Assembly: GCF_932526225.1 (NCBI RefSeq) | Contig: NC_064037.1 | Span: 682,001-746,000, forward strand | Length of the DNA: 64,000 bases | Source of the DNA: Nematostella vectensis | Taxonomy: Eukaryota; Cnidaria; Anthozoa; Actiniaria; Edwardsiidae | Direction of reading: 5' to 3' | In this document: one piece after another, positions 39,575 to 53,400 of the stretch | Layout: the number at the start of each line of letters is the position of its first letter | How positions within the stretch are numbered: the stretch's first letter is position 1 | Translations under genes and position numbers: made by a program | Notes under the pieces: model-generated | What the model was told of the DNA's origin: nothing | Database searches by the model: none | Seen by the model: the letters and a program-made list of their open reading frames with translations, nothing else

Positions 39575-40666
39575 GGTTCGATTCCCGCTGATAGCCTATT
39601 TTTTTTTTCTTTATTTTTTTTTAAATATCGATACTAAAATTATACTGTTCTTGGTGTGTCATGACATAAAAAGAAGGTATAGGGACATTTTTATGTACTC
39701 TCAGCATCTTTGATGTGCTCATGCTTTGTTCAGGATCCTGTACATATTTTATGCACACAAGAACTAACTAGATCCTTGGATAACTTGATTAAGTAGATTC
39801 TAACATAGAGCATAGCGCTCGATAGATTGATATACCTTTTTTCCGAGTATACTGTTTTATTTTTCCTAATGTTACTTTTTTGAATTTACATTCGGAAAAA
39901 AAATTATCGATTGTAACCTTTTGGAGGTTACACTCGTAAAACAAATTCCCGAATGTAACCCTGAAGCTTTTCCCGAATGTAACCTCCAGTCCGATGGTGA
40001 CTTTGCTTGGGATAGTTTACGATACCAATAGTATTAAAAGTAATTTTCATTACAATTCCCTTCAGCAATGCCACGTTAGTCTATCGTTGCGGGCACTTGA
40101 CTACTAACACAGCGACCCGGGTTCGATTCCCGCTGATAGCCTATTTTTTTTTTCTTTATTTTTTTTTTTAAATATCAATACTTAATTATACTGTTCTTGG
40201 TGTATCATGACATAAAAAGAAGGTATAGGGACATTTTTATGTACTCTCAGCATCTTTGATGTGCTCATGCTTTGTTCAGGATCCTGTACATATTTTATGC
40301 ACACAAGAACTAACTAGATTCCTTGGATAACTTGATTAAGTAGATTCTAACATAGAGCATAGCGCTCGATAGATTGATATACCTTTTTTTCCGAGTATAC
40401 TGTTTTATTTTTCCTAATGTTACTTTTTGGAATTTACATTCGGAAAAAAAATATCGATTGTAACCTTTTGGAGGTTACACTCGTAAAACAAATTCCCGAA
40501 TGTAACCCTGAAGCTTTTCCCGAATGTAACCTCCAGTCCGATGGTGACTTTGCTTGGGATAGTTTACGATACCAACAGTATTAAAAGTAATTTTCATTAC
40601 AATTCCCTTCAGCAATGCCACGTTAGTCTTTCGTTGCGGGCACTTGACTACTAACGCAGCGACCCG
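39575..40666. repeat. Array segment related to 25.4-26.5 kb
   Basis: Markers at about 39505 (CATTACATTTCCC), 39637 (GATACTAAAATT), 39769 (CTAGATCCTTGG) and 40106 (AACACAGCGACC) occur in the same order near 25297, 25427, 25556 and 25898, an offset of about 14.2 kb (26 monomers). It leads directly into copy 2 of the large block. Confidence 0.78.
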
Positions 40667-43600
40667 GGTTCGATTCCCGCTGATAGCCTATTTTTTTACT
40701 TTCTTTTTTTTTTTAAATATCGATACTTAATTATACTGTTCTTGGTGTGTCATGACCTAAAAAGAAGGTATAGGGACATTTTTATGTACTCTCAGCATCT
40801 TTGATGTGCTCATGCTTTGTTCAGGATCCTGTACATATTTTATGCACACAAGAACTAACTAGATTCCTTGGATAACTTGATTAAGTAGATTCTAACATAG
40901 AGCATAGCGCTCGATAGATTGATATACCTTTTTTTCCGAGTATACTGTTTTATTTTTCCTAATGTTAGTTTTTGGAATTTACATTCGGAAAAAAAATTAT
41001 CGATTGTAACCTTTTGGAGGTTACACTCGTAAAACAAATTCCCGAATGTAACCCTGAAGCTTTTCCCGAATGTAACCTCCAGTCCGATGGTGACTTTGCT
41101 TGGGATAGTTTACGATACCAATAGTATTTAAAGTAATTTTCATTACAATTCCCTTCAGCAATGTCACGTTAGTCTTTCGTTGCGGGCACTTTACTACTAA
41201 CGCAGCGACCCGGGTTCGATTCCCCCTGATAGCCTATTTTTTTTTTTTCTTTACTTTTTTTTTTTAAATATCGATACTTAATTATACTGTTCTTGGTGTG
41301 TCATGACATAAAAAGAAGGTATAGGGACATTTTTATGTACTCTCAGCATCTTTGATGTGCTCATGCTTTGTTCAGGATCCTGTGCATATTATATGCACAC
41401 AAGAACTAACTAGATTCCTTGGATAACATGATTAAGTAGATTGTAACATAGAGCATAGCGCTCGATAGATTGATATACCTTTTTTTCCGAGTATACTGTT
41501 TTATTTTTCCTAATGTTACTTTTTGGAATTTACATTCGGAAAAAAAATTATCGATTGTAACCTTTTGGAGGTTACACTCGTAAAACAAATTCCCGAATGT
41601 AACCCTGAAGCTTTTCCCGAATGTAACCTCCAGTCCGATGGTGACTTTGCTTGGGATAGTTTACGATACCAATAGTATTAAAAGTAATTTTCATTACAAT
41701 TCCCTTCAGCAATGTCACGTTAGTCTTTCGTTGCGGGCACTAGACTACTAACGCAGCGACCCGGGTTCGATTCCCGCTGATAGCCTATTTTTTTTTTCTT
41801 TATTTTTTTTTTAAATATCGATACTTAATTATACTGTTCTTGGTGTGTCATGACATAAAAAGAAGGTATAGGGATATTTTTATGTACTCTCAGCATCTTT
41901 GATGTGCTCATGCTTTGTTCAGGATCCTGTACATATTTTATGCACACAAGAACTAACTAGATTCCTTGGATAACTTGATTAAGTAGATTCTAACATAGAG
42001 CATAGCGCTCGATAGATTGATATACCTTTTTTCCGAGTATACTGTTTTATTTTTCCTAATGTTACTTTTTTGAATTTTCATTCGGAAAAAAAATTATCGA
42101 TTGTAACCTTTTGGAGGTTACACTCGTAAAACGAATTCCCGAATGTAACCCTGAAGCTTTTCCCGAATGTAACCTCCAGTCCGATGGTGACTTTGCTTGG
42201 GATAGTTTACGATACCAATAGTATTAAAAGTAATTTTCATTACAATTCCCTTCAGCAATGCCACGTTAGTCTTTCGTTGCGGGCACTTGACTACTAACGC
42301 AGCGACCCGGGTTCGATTCCCGCTGATAGCCTATTTTTTTTTCTTTATTTTTTTTTTCAAATATCGATACTTAATTATACTGTTCTTGGTGTGTCATGAC
42401 ATAACAAGAAGGTATAGGGACATTTTTATGTACTCTCAGCATCTTTGATGTTCTCATGCTTTGTTCAGGATCCTGTACATATTTTATGCACACAAGAACT
42501 AACTAGATTCCTTGGATAACTTGATTAAGTAGATTCTAACATAGAGCATAGCGCTCGATAGATTGATATACCTTTTTTTCCGAGTATACTGTTTTATTTT
42601 TCCTAATGTTACTTTTTGGAATTTACATTCGGAAAAAAAAATTATCGATTGTAACCTTTTGGAGGTTACACTCGTAAAACAAATTCCCGAATGTAACCCT
42701 GAAGCTTTTCCCGAATGTAACCTCCAGTCCGATGGTGACTTTGCTTGGGATAGTTTACGATACCAATAGTATTAAAAGTAATTTTCATTACAATTCCCTT
42801 CAGCAATGTCACGTTAGTCTTTCGTTGCGGGCACTAGACTACTAACACAGCTACCCGGGTTCGATTCCCGCTGATAGCCTATTTTTTTTTCTTTATTTTT
42901 TTTTTTAAATATCGATACTTAATTATACTGTTCTTGGTGTGTCATGACATAAAAAGAAGGTATAGGGACATTTTTATGTACTCTCAGCATCTTTGATGTG
43001 CTCATGCTTTGTTCAGGATCCTGTACATATTTTATGCACACAAGAACTAACTAGATTCCTTGGATAACTTGATTAAGTAGATTCTAACATAGAGCATAGC
43101 GCTCGATAGATTGATATACCTTTTTTCCGAGTATACTGTTTTTTTTTTCCTAATGTTACTTTTTTGAATTTACATTCGGAAAAAAAATTATCGATTGTAA
43201 CCTTTTGGAGGTTACACTCGTAAAACGAATTCCCCAATGTAACCCTGAAGCTTTTCCCGAATGTAACCTCCAGTCCGATGGTGACTTTGCTTGGGATAGT
43301 TTACGATACCAATAGTATTAAAAGTAATTTTCATTACAATTCCCTTCAGCAATGCCACGTTAGTCTTTCGTTGCGGTCACTTGACTACTAACGCAGCGAC
43401 CCGGGTTCGATTCCCGCTGATAGCCTATTTTTTTTTCTTTATTTTTTTTTTAAATATCGATACTTACTTATACTGTTCTTGGTGTGTCATGACATAAATA
43501 GAAGGTATAGGGATATTTTTATGTACTCTCAGCATCTTTGATGTGCTCATGCTTTGTTCAGGATCCTGTACATATTTTATGCACACAAGAACTAACTAGA

Positions 43601-45583
43601 TTCCTTGGATAACTTGATTAAGTAGATTCTAACATAGAGCATAGCACTCGATAGATTGATATACCTTTTTTCCGAGTATACTGTTTTATTTTTCCTAATG
43701 TTACTTTTTTGAATTTACATTCGGAAAAAAAAAATCGATTGTAACCTTTTGGAGGTTACACTCGTAAAACGAATTCCCGAATGTAACCCTGAAGCTTTTC
43801 CCGAATGTAACCTCCAGTCCGATGGTGACTTTGCTTGGGATAGTTTACGATACCAATAGTATTAAAAGTAATTTTCATTACAATTCCCTTCAGCAATGCC
43901 ACGTTAGTCTTTCGTTGCGGGCACTTGACTACTAACGCAGCGACCCGGGTTCGATTCCTGCTGATAGCCTATTTTTTTTTTTTTTTTTTTTTTTTCAAAT
44001 ATCGATACTTAATTATACTGTTCTTGGTGTGTCATGACATAAAAAGAAGGTATAGGGACATTTTTATGTACTCTCAGCATCTTTGATGTGCTCATGCTTT
44101 GTTCAGGATCCTGTGCATATTATATGCACACAAGAACTAACTAGATTCCTTGGATAACATGATTAAGTAGATTCTAACATAGAGCATAGCGCTCGATAGA
44201 TTGATATACCTTTTTCCGAGTATACTGTTTTATTTTTCCTAATGTTACTTTTTTGAATTTACATTCGGAAAAAAAAATCGATTGTAACCTTTTGGAGGTT
44301 ACACTCGTAAAACGAATTCCCGAATGTAACCCTGAAGCTTTTCCCGAATGTAACCTCCAGTCCGATGGTGACTTTGCTTGGGATAGTTTACGATACCAAT
44401 AGTATTAAAAGTAATTTTCATTACAATTCCCTTCAGCAATGCCACGTTAGTCTTTCGTTGCGGGCACTTGACTACTAACGCAGCTACCCGGGTTCGATTC
44501 CCGCTGATAGCCTATTTTTTTTTTCTTTATTTTTTTTTTCAAATATCGATACTTAATTATACTGTTCTTGGTGTGTCATGACATAAAAAGAAGGTATAGG
44601 GACATTTTTCTGTACTCTCAGCATCTTTGATGTGCTCATGCTTTGTTCAGGATCCTGTGCATATTATATGCACACAAGAACTAACTAGATTCCTTGGATA
44701 ACATGATTAAGTAGATTCTAACATAGAGCATAGCACTCGATAGATTGATATACCTTTTTATCCGAGTATACTGTTTTATTTTTCCTAATGTTACTTTTTG
44801 GAATTTACATTCGGAAAAAAAATTATCGATTGTAACCTTTTGGAGGTTACACTCGTAAAACAAATTCCCGAATGTAACCCTGAAGCTTTTCCCGAATGTA
44901 ACCTCCAGTCCGATGGTGACTTTGCTTGGGATAGTTTACGATACCAATAGTATTAAAAGTAATTTTCAATACAATTCCCTTCAGCAATGCCACGTTAGTC
45001 TTTTGTTGCGGGCACTTGACTACTAACGCAGCGACCCGGGTTCGATTCCCGCTGATAGCCTATTTTTTTTTTCTTTATTTTTTTTTTCAAATATCGATAC
45101 TTAATTATACTGTTCTTGGTGTGTCATGACATAAAAAGAAGGTATAGGGACATTTTTATGTACTCTCAGCATCTTTGATGTGCTCATGCTTTGTTCAGGA
45201 TCCTGTGCATATTATATGCACACAAGAACTAACTAGATTCCTTGGATAACATGATTAAGTAGATTCTAACATAGAGCATAGCGCTCGATAGATTGATATA
45301 CCTTTTTCCGAGTATACTGTTTTATTTTTCCTAATGTTACTTTTTTGAATTTACATTCGGAAAAAAAAAATCGATTGTAACCTTTTGGAGGTTACACTCG
45401 TAAAACGAATTCCCGAATGTAACCCTGAAGCTTTTCCCGAATGTAACCTCCAGTCCGATGGTGACTTTGCTTGGGATAGTTTACGATACCAATAGTATTA
45501 AAAGTAATTTTCATTACAATTCCCTTCAGCAATGCCACGTTAGTCTTTCGTTGCGGGCACTTGACTACTAACGCAGCTACCCG
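40667..45583. repeat. Large higher-order block, copy 2 (9 monomers, ~4.92 kb)
   Basis: Directly tandem with copy 3: boxes 41764, 42309, 42858, 43404, 43948, 44491, 45039 and 45584 correspond to 46679, 47226, 47774, 48319, 48864, 49407, 49954 and 50498, with offsets of 4914-4917 bp. Shared private changes not seen in copy 1: TGTTTTTTTTTTCC (about 43137 and 48053), TTCCTGCTG (about 43955 and 48870), TTTTTATCCGAG (about 44755 and 49671) and TTTTCAATACAA (about 44963 and 49879). Copies 2 and 3 are thus closest relatives. Confidence 0.88.
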
Positions 45584-48500
45584 GGTTCGATTCCCGCTGA
45601 TAGCCTTTTTTTTTTTTCTTTATTTTTTTTTTCAAATATCGATACTTAATTATACTGTTCTTGGTGTGTCATGACATAAAAAGAAGGTATAGGGACATTT
45701 TTCTGTACTCTCAGCATCTTTGATGTGCTCATGCTTTGTTCAGGATCCTGTGCATATTATATGCACACAAGAACTAACTAGATTCCTTGGATAACATGAT
45801 TAAGTAGATTGTAACATAGAGCATAGCGCTCGATAGATTGATATACCTTTTTTTCCGAGTATACTGTTTTATTTTTCCTAATGTTAGTTTTTGGAATTTA
45901 CATTCGGAAAAAAAATTATCGATTGTAACCTTTTGGAGGTTACACTCGTAAAACAAATTCCCGAATGTAACCCTGAAGCTTTTCCCGAATGTAACCTCCA
46001 GTCCGATGGTGACTTTGCTTGGGATAGTTTACGATACCAATAGTATTTAAAGTAATTTTCATTACAATTCCCTTCAGCAATGTCACGTTAGTCTTTCGTT
46101 GCGGGCACTTTACTACTAACGCAGCGACCCGGGTTCGATTCCCCCTGATAGCCTATTTTTTTTTTTTTACTTTTTTTTTTTAAATATCGATACTTAATTA
46201 TACTGTTCTTGGTGTGTCATGACATAAAAAGAAGGTATAGGGACATTTTTATGTACTCTCAGCATCTTTGATGTGCTCATGCTTTGTTCAGGATCCTGTG
46301 CATATTATATGCACACAAGAACTAACTAGATTCCTTGGATAACATGATTAAGTAGATTGTAACATAGAGCATAGCGCTCGATAGATTGATATACCTTTTT
46401 TTCCGAGTATACTGTTTTATTTTTCCTAATGTTACTTTTTGGAATTTACATTCGGAAAAAAAATTATCGATTGTAACCTTTTGGAGGTTACACTCGTAAA
46501 ACAAATTCCCGAATGTAACCCTGAAGCTTTTCCCGAATGTAACCTCCAGTCCGATGGTGACTTTGCTTGGGATAGTTTACGATACCAATAGTATTAAAAG
46601 TAATTTTCATTACAATTCCCTTCAGCAATGTCACGTTAGTCTTTCGTTGCGGGCACTAGACTACTAACGCAGCGACCCGGGTTCGATTCCCGCTGATAGC
46701 CTATTTTTTTTTTCTTTATTTTTTTTTTAAATATCGATACTTAATTATACTGTTCTTGGTGTGTCATGACATAAAAAGAAGGTATAGGGATATTTTTATG
46801 TACTCTCAGCATCTTTGATGTGCTCATGCTTTGTTCAGGATCCTGTACATATTTTATGCACACAAGAACTAACTAGATTCCTTGGATAACTTGATTAAGT
46901 AGATTCTAACATAGAGCATAGCGCTCGATAGATTGATATACCTTTTTTCCGAGTATACTGTTTTATTTTTCCTAATGTTACTTTTTTGAATTTTCATTCG
47001 GAAAAAAAATTATCGATTGTAACCTTTTGGAGGTTACACTCGTAAAACGAATTCCCGAATGTAACCCTGAAGCTTTTCCCGAATGTAACCTCCAGTCCGA
47101 TGGTGACTTTGCTTGGGATAGTTTACGATACCAATAGTATTAAAAGTAATTTTCATTACAATTCCCTTCAGCAATGCCACGTTAGTCTTTCGTTGCGGGC
47201 ACTTGACTACTAACGCAGCGACCCGGGTTCGATTCCCGCTGATAGCCTATTTTTTTTTCTTTATTTTTTTTTTCAAATATCGATACTTAATTATACTGTT
47301 CTTGGTGTGTCATGACATAACAAGAAGGTATAGGGACATTTTTATGTACTCTCAGCATCTTTGATGTTCTCATGCTTTGTTCAGGATCCTGTACATATTT
47401 TATGCACACAAGAACTAACTAGATTCCTTGGATAACTTGATTAAGTAGATTCTAACATAGAGCATAGCGCTCGATAGATTGATATACCTTTTTTTCCGAG
47501 TATACTGTTTTATTTTTCCTAATGTTACTTTTTGGAATTTACATTCGGAAAAAAAAATTATCGATTGTAACCTTTTGGAGGTTACACTCGTAAAACAAAT
47601 TCCCGAATGTAACCCTGAAGCTTTTCCCGAATGTAACCTCCAGTCCGATGGTGACTTTGCTTGGGATAGTTTACGATACCAATAGTATTAAAAGTAATTT
47701 TCATTACAATTCCCTTCAGCAATGTCACGTTAGTCTTTCGTTGCGGGCACTAGACTACTAACACAGCTACCCGGGTTCGATTCCCGCTGATAGCCTATTT
47801 TTTTTTCTTTATTTTTTTTTTTAAATATCGATACTTAATTATACTGTTCTTGGTGTGTCATGACATAAAAAGAAGGTATAGGGACATTTTTATGTACTCT
47901 CAGCATCTTTGATGTGCTCATGCTTTGTTCAGGATCCTGTACATATTTTATGCACACAAGAACTAACTAGATTCCTTGGATAACTTGATTAAGTAGATTC
48001 TAACATAGAGCATAGCGCTCGATAGATTGATATACCTTTTTTCCGAGTATACTGTTTTTTTTTTCCTAATGTTACTTTTTTGAATTTACATTCGGAAAAA
48101 AAATTATCGATTGTAACCTTTTGGAGGTTACACTCGTAAAACGAATTCCCCAATGTAACCCTGAAGCTTTTCCCGAATGTAACCTCCAGTCCGATGGTGA
48201 CTTTGCTTGGGATAGTTTACGATACCAATAGTATTAAAAGTAATTTTCATTACAATTCCCTTCAGCAATGCCACGTTAGTCTTTCGTTGCGGTCACTTGA
48301 CTACTAACGCAGCGACCCGGGTTCGATTCCCGCTGATAGCCTATTTTTTTTTCTTTATTTTTTTTTTAAATATCGATACTTACTTATACTGTTCTTGGTG
48401 TGTCATGACATAAATAGAAGGTATAGGGATATTTTTATGTACTCTCAGCATCTTTGATGTGCTCATGCTTTGTTCAGGATCCTGTACATATTTTATGCAC

Positions 48501-50497
48501 ACAAGAACTAACTAGATTCCTTGGATAACTTGATTAAGTAGATTCTAACATAGAGCATAGCACTCGATAGATTGATATACCTTTTTTCCGAGTATACTGT
48601 TTTATTTTTCCTAATGTTACTTTTTTGAATTTACATTCGGAAAAAAAAAATCGATTGTAACCTTTTGGAGGTTACACTCGTAAAACGAATTCCCGAATGT
48701 AACCCTGAAGCTTTTCCCGAATGTAACCTCCAGTCCGATGGTGACTTTGCTTGGGATAGTTTACGATACCAATAGTATTAAAAGTAATTTTCATTACAAT
48801 TCCCTTCAGCAATGCCACGTTAGTCTTTCGTTGCGGGCACTTGACTACTAACGCAGCGACCCGGGTTCGATTCCTGCTGATAGCCTATTTTTTTTTTTTT
48901 TTTTTTTTTTTCAAATATCGATACTTAATTATACTGTTCTTGGTGTGTCATGACATAAAAAGAAGGTATAGGGACATTTTTCTGTACTCTCAGCATCTTT
49001 GATGTGCTCATGCTTTGTTCAGGATCCTGTGCATATTATATGCACACAAGAACTAACTAGATTCCTTGGATAACATGATTAAGTAGATTCTAACATAGAG
49101 CATAGCGCTCGATAGATTGATATACCTTTTTCCGAGTATACTGTTTTATTTTTCCTAATGTTACTTTTTTGAATTTACATTCGGAAAAAAAAATCGATTG
49201 TAACCTTTTGGAGGTTACACTCGTAAAACGAATTCCCGAATGTAACCCTGAAGCTTTTCCCGAATGTAACCTCCAGTCCGATGGTGACTTTGCTTGGGAT
49301 AGTTTACGATACCAATAGTATTAAAAGTAATTTTCATTACAATTCCCTTCAGCAATGCCACGTTAGTCTTTCGTTGCGGGCACTTGACTACTAACGCAGC
49401 TACCCGGGTTCGATTCCCGCTGATAGCCTATTTTTTTTTCTTTATTTTTTTTTTCAAATATCGATACTTAATTATACTGTTCTTGGTGTGTCATGACATA
49501 AAAAGAAGGTATAGGGACATTTTTCTGTACTCTCAGCATCTTTGATGTGCTCATGCTTTGTTCAGGATCCTGTGCATATTATATGCACACAAGAACTAAC
49601 TAGATTCCTTGGATAACATGATTAAGTAGATTCTAACATAGAGCATAGCACTCGATAGATTGATATACCTTTTTATCCGAGTATACTGTTTTATTTTTCC
49701 TAATGTTACTTTTTGGAATTTACATTCGGAAAAAAAATTATCGATTGTAACCTTTTGGAGGTTACACTCGTAAAACAAATTCCCGAATGTAACCCTGAAG
49801 CTTTTCCCGAATGTAACCTCCAGTCCGATGGTGACTTTGCTTGGGATAGTTTACGATACCAATAGTATTAAAAGTAATTTTCAATACAATTCCCTTCAGC
49901 AATGCCACGTTAGTCTTTTGTTGCGGGCACTTGACTACTAACGCAGCGACCCGGGTTCGATTCCCGCTGATAGCCTATTTTTTTTTTCTTTATTTTTTTT
50001 TTCAAATATCGATACTTAATTATACTGTTCTTGGTGTGTCATGACATAAAAAGAAGGTATAGGGACATTTTTATGTACTCTCAGCATCTTTGATGTGCTC
50101 ATGCTTTGTTCAGGATCCTGTGCATATTATATGCACACAAGAACTAACTAGATTCCTTGGATAACATGATTAAGTAGATTCTAACATAGAGCATAGCGCT
50201 CGATAGATTGATATACCTTTTTCCGAGTATACTGTTTTATTTTTCCTAATGTTACTTTTTTGAATTTACATTCGGAAAAAAAAATCGATTGTAACCTTTT
50301 GGAGGTTACACTCGTAAAACGAATTCCCGAATGTAACCCTGAAGCTTTTCCCGAATGTAACCTCCAGTCCGATGGTGACTTTGCTTGGGATAGTTTACGA
50401 TACCAATAGTATTAAAAGTAATTTTCATTACAATTCCCTTCAGCAATGCCACGTTAGTCTTTCGTTGCGGGCACTTGACTACTAACGCAGCTACCCG
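45584..50497. repeat. Large higher-order block, copy 3 (9 monomers, ~4.92 kb)
   Basis: Tandem duplicate of 40667-45583 with very few differences seen by eye. One is ATTTTTCTGTACTC at about 48977, where copy 2 has ATTTTTATGTACTC. At its left edge the unit following box 45584 combines the ATTTTTCTGTACTC form with the GATTGTAACATAG form, which looks like the recombination junction joining the end of copy 2 to the start of copy 3. Confidence 0.87.
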
Positions 50498-53400
50498 GGT
50501 TCGATTCCCGCTGATAGCCTTTTTTTTTTTTCTTTATTTTTTTTTTCAAATATCGATACTTAATTATACTGTTCTTGGTGTGTCATGACATAAAAAGAAG
50601 GTATAGGGACATTTTTCTGTACTCTCAGCATCTTTGATGTGCTCATGCTTTGTTCAGGATCCTGTGCATATTATATGCACACAAGAACTAACTAGATTCC
50701 TTGGATAACATGATTAAGTAGATTCTAACATAGAGCATAGCACTCGATAGATTGATATACCTTTTTTCCGAGTATACTGTTTTATTTTTCCTAATGTTAC
50801 TTTTTTGAATTTACATTCGGAAAAAAAATTATCGATTGTAACCTTTTGGAGGTTACACTCGTAAAACGAATTCCCGAATGTAACCCTGAAGCTTTTCCCG
50901 AATGTAACCTCCAGTCCGATGGTGACTTTTCTTGGGATAGTTTACGATACCAATAGTATTAAAAGTAATTTTCATTACAATTCCCTTCAGCAATGCCACG
51001 TTAGTCTTTCGTTGCGGGCACTTGACTACTAACGCAGCGACCCGGGTTCGATTCCCGCTGATAGCCTATTTTTTTTTTCTTTATTTTTTTTTTCAAATAT
51101 CGATACTTAATTATACTGTTCTTGGTGTGTCATGACATAAAAAGAAGGTATAGGGACATTTTTATGTACTCTCAGCATCTTTGATGTTCTCATGCTTTGT
51201 TCAGGATCCTGTACATATTTTATGCACACAAGAACTAACTAGATTCCTTGGATAACTTGATTAAGTAGATTCTAACATAGAGCATAGCGCTCGATAGATT
51301 GATATACCTTTTTTCCGAGTATACTGTTTTATATTTCCTAATGTTACTTTTTTGAATTTACATTCGGAAAAAAAATTATCGATTGTAACCTTTTGGAGGT
51401 TACACTCGTAAAACAAATTCCCGAATGTAACCCTGAAGCTTTTCCCGAATGTAACCTCCAGTCCGATGGTGACTTTGCTTGGGATAGTTTACGATACCAA
51501 TAGTATTAAAAGTAATTTTCATTACAATTCCCTTCAGCAATGCCACGTTAGTCTTTTGTTGCGGGCACTTGACTACTAACGCAGCGACCCGGGTTCGATT
51601 CCCGCTGATAGCCTATTTTTTTTCTTTATTTTTTTGTTTTTAAATATCGATACTTAATTATACTGTTCTTGGTGTGTCATGACATAAAAAGAAGGTATAG
51701 GGACATTTTTATGTACTCTCAGCATCTTTGATGTGCTCATGCTTTGTTCAGGATCCTGTACATAGTTTATGCACACAAGAACTAACTAGATTCCTTGGAT
51801 AACCTGATTAAGTAGATTCTAACATAGAGCATAGCGCTCGATAGATTGATATACCTTTTTTTCAGAGTATACTGTTTTATTTTTCCTAATGTTACTTTTT
51901 GGAATTTACATTCGGAAAAAAAATTATCGATTGTAACCTTTTGGAGGTTACACTCGTAAAACAAATTCCCGAATGTAACCCTGAAGCTTTTCCCGAATGT
52001 AACCTCCAGTCCGATGGTGACTTTGCTTGGGATAGTTTACGATACCAATAGTATTAAAAGTAATTTTCATTACAATTCCCTTCAGCAATGTCACGTTAGT
52101 CTTTCGTTGCGGGCACTTGACTACTAACGCAGCGACCCGGGTTCGATTCCCCCAGATAGCCTATTTTTTTTCTTTATTTTTTTTTTTTTAAATATCGATA
52201 CTTAATTATACTGTTCTTGGTGTGTCATGACATAAAAAGAAGGTATAGGGACATTTTTATGTACTCTCAGCATCTTTGATGTGCTCATGCTTTGTTCAGG
52301 ATCCTGTACATAGTTTATGCACACAAGAACTAACTAGATTCCTTGGATAACCTGATTAAGTAGATTCTAACATAGAGCATAGCGCTCGATAGATTGATAT
52401 ACCTTTTTTTCCGAGTATACTGTTTTATTTTTCCTAATGTTACTTTTTGGAATTTACATTCGGAAAAAAAATTATCGATTGTAACCTTTTGGAGGTTAAA
52501 CTCGTAAAACAAATTTCCGAATGTAACCCTGAAGCTTTTCCCGAATGTAACCTCCAGTCCGATGGTGACTTTGCTTGGGATAGTTTACGATACCAATAGT
52601 ATTAAAAGTAATTTTCATTACAATTCCCTTCAGCAATTTCACGTTAGTCTTTTGTTGCGGGCACTAGACTACTAACGCAGCTACCCGGGTTCGATTCCCG
52701 CTGATAGCCTATTTTTTTTTCTTTATTTTTTTTTAAATATCGATACTTAATTATACTGTTCTTGGTGTGTCATGACATAAAAAGAAGGTATAGGGATATT
52801 TTTATGTACTCTCAGCATCTTTGATGTGCTCATGCTTTGTTCAGGATCCTGTACATATTTTATGCACACAAGAACTAACTAGATTCCTTGGATAACTTGA
52901 TTAAGTAGATTCTAACATAGAGCATAGCGCTCGATAGATTGATATACCTTTTTTCCGAGTATACTGTTTTATTTTTCCTAATGTTACTTTTTTGAATTTA
53001 CATTCGGAAAAAAAATTATCGATTGTAACCTTTTGGAGGTTACACTCGTAAAACGAATTCCCGAATGTAACCCTGAAGCTTTTCCCGAATGTAACCTCCA
53101 GTCCGATGGTGACTTTGCTTGGGATAGTTTACGATACCAATAGTGTTAAAAGTAATTTTCATTACAATTCCCTTCAGCAATGCCACGTTAGTCTTTCGTT
53201 GCGGTCACTTGACTACTAACGCAGCGACCCGGGTTCGATTCCCGCTGATAGCCAATTTTTTTTTCTTAATTTTTTTTTTAAATATCGATACTTACTTATA
53301 CTGTTCTTGGTGTGTCATGACATAAAAAGAAGGTATAGGGATATTTTTATGTACTCTCAGCATCTTTGATGTGCTCATGCTTTGTTCAGGATCCTGTACA

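Noticed and set aside
36848-53232. Offset of exactly 16,384 bp (2 to the 14th) between duplicated segments
   Set aside because: It equals 30 monomers of about 546.1 bp; the power of two is coincidence, and neighbouring boxes differ by a base or more.
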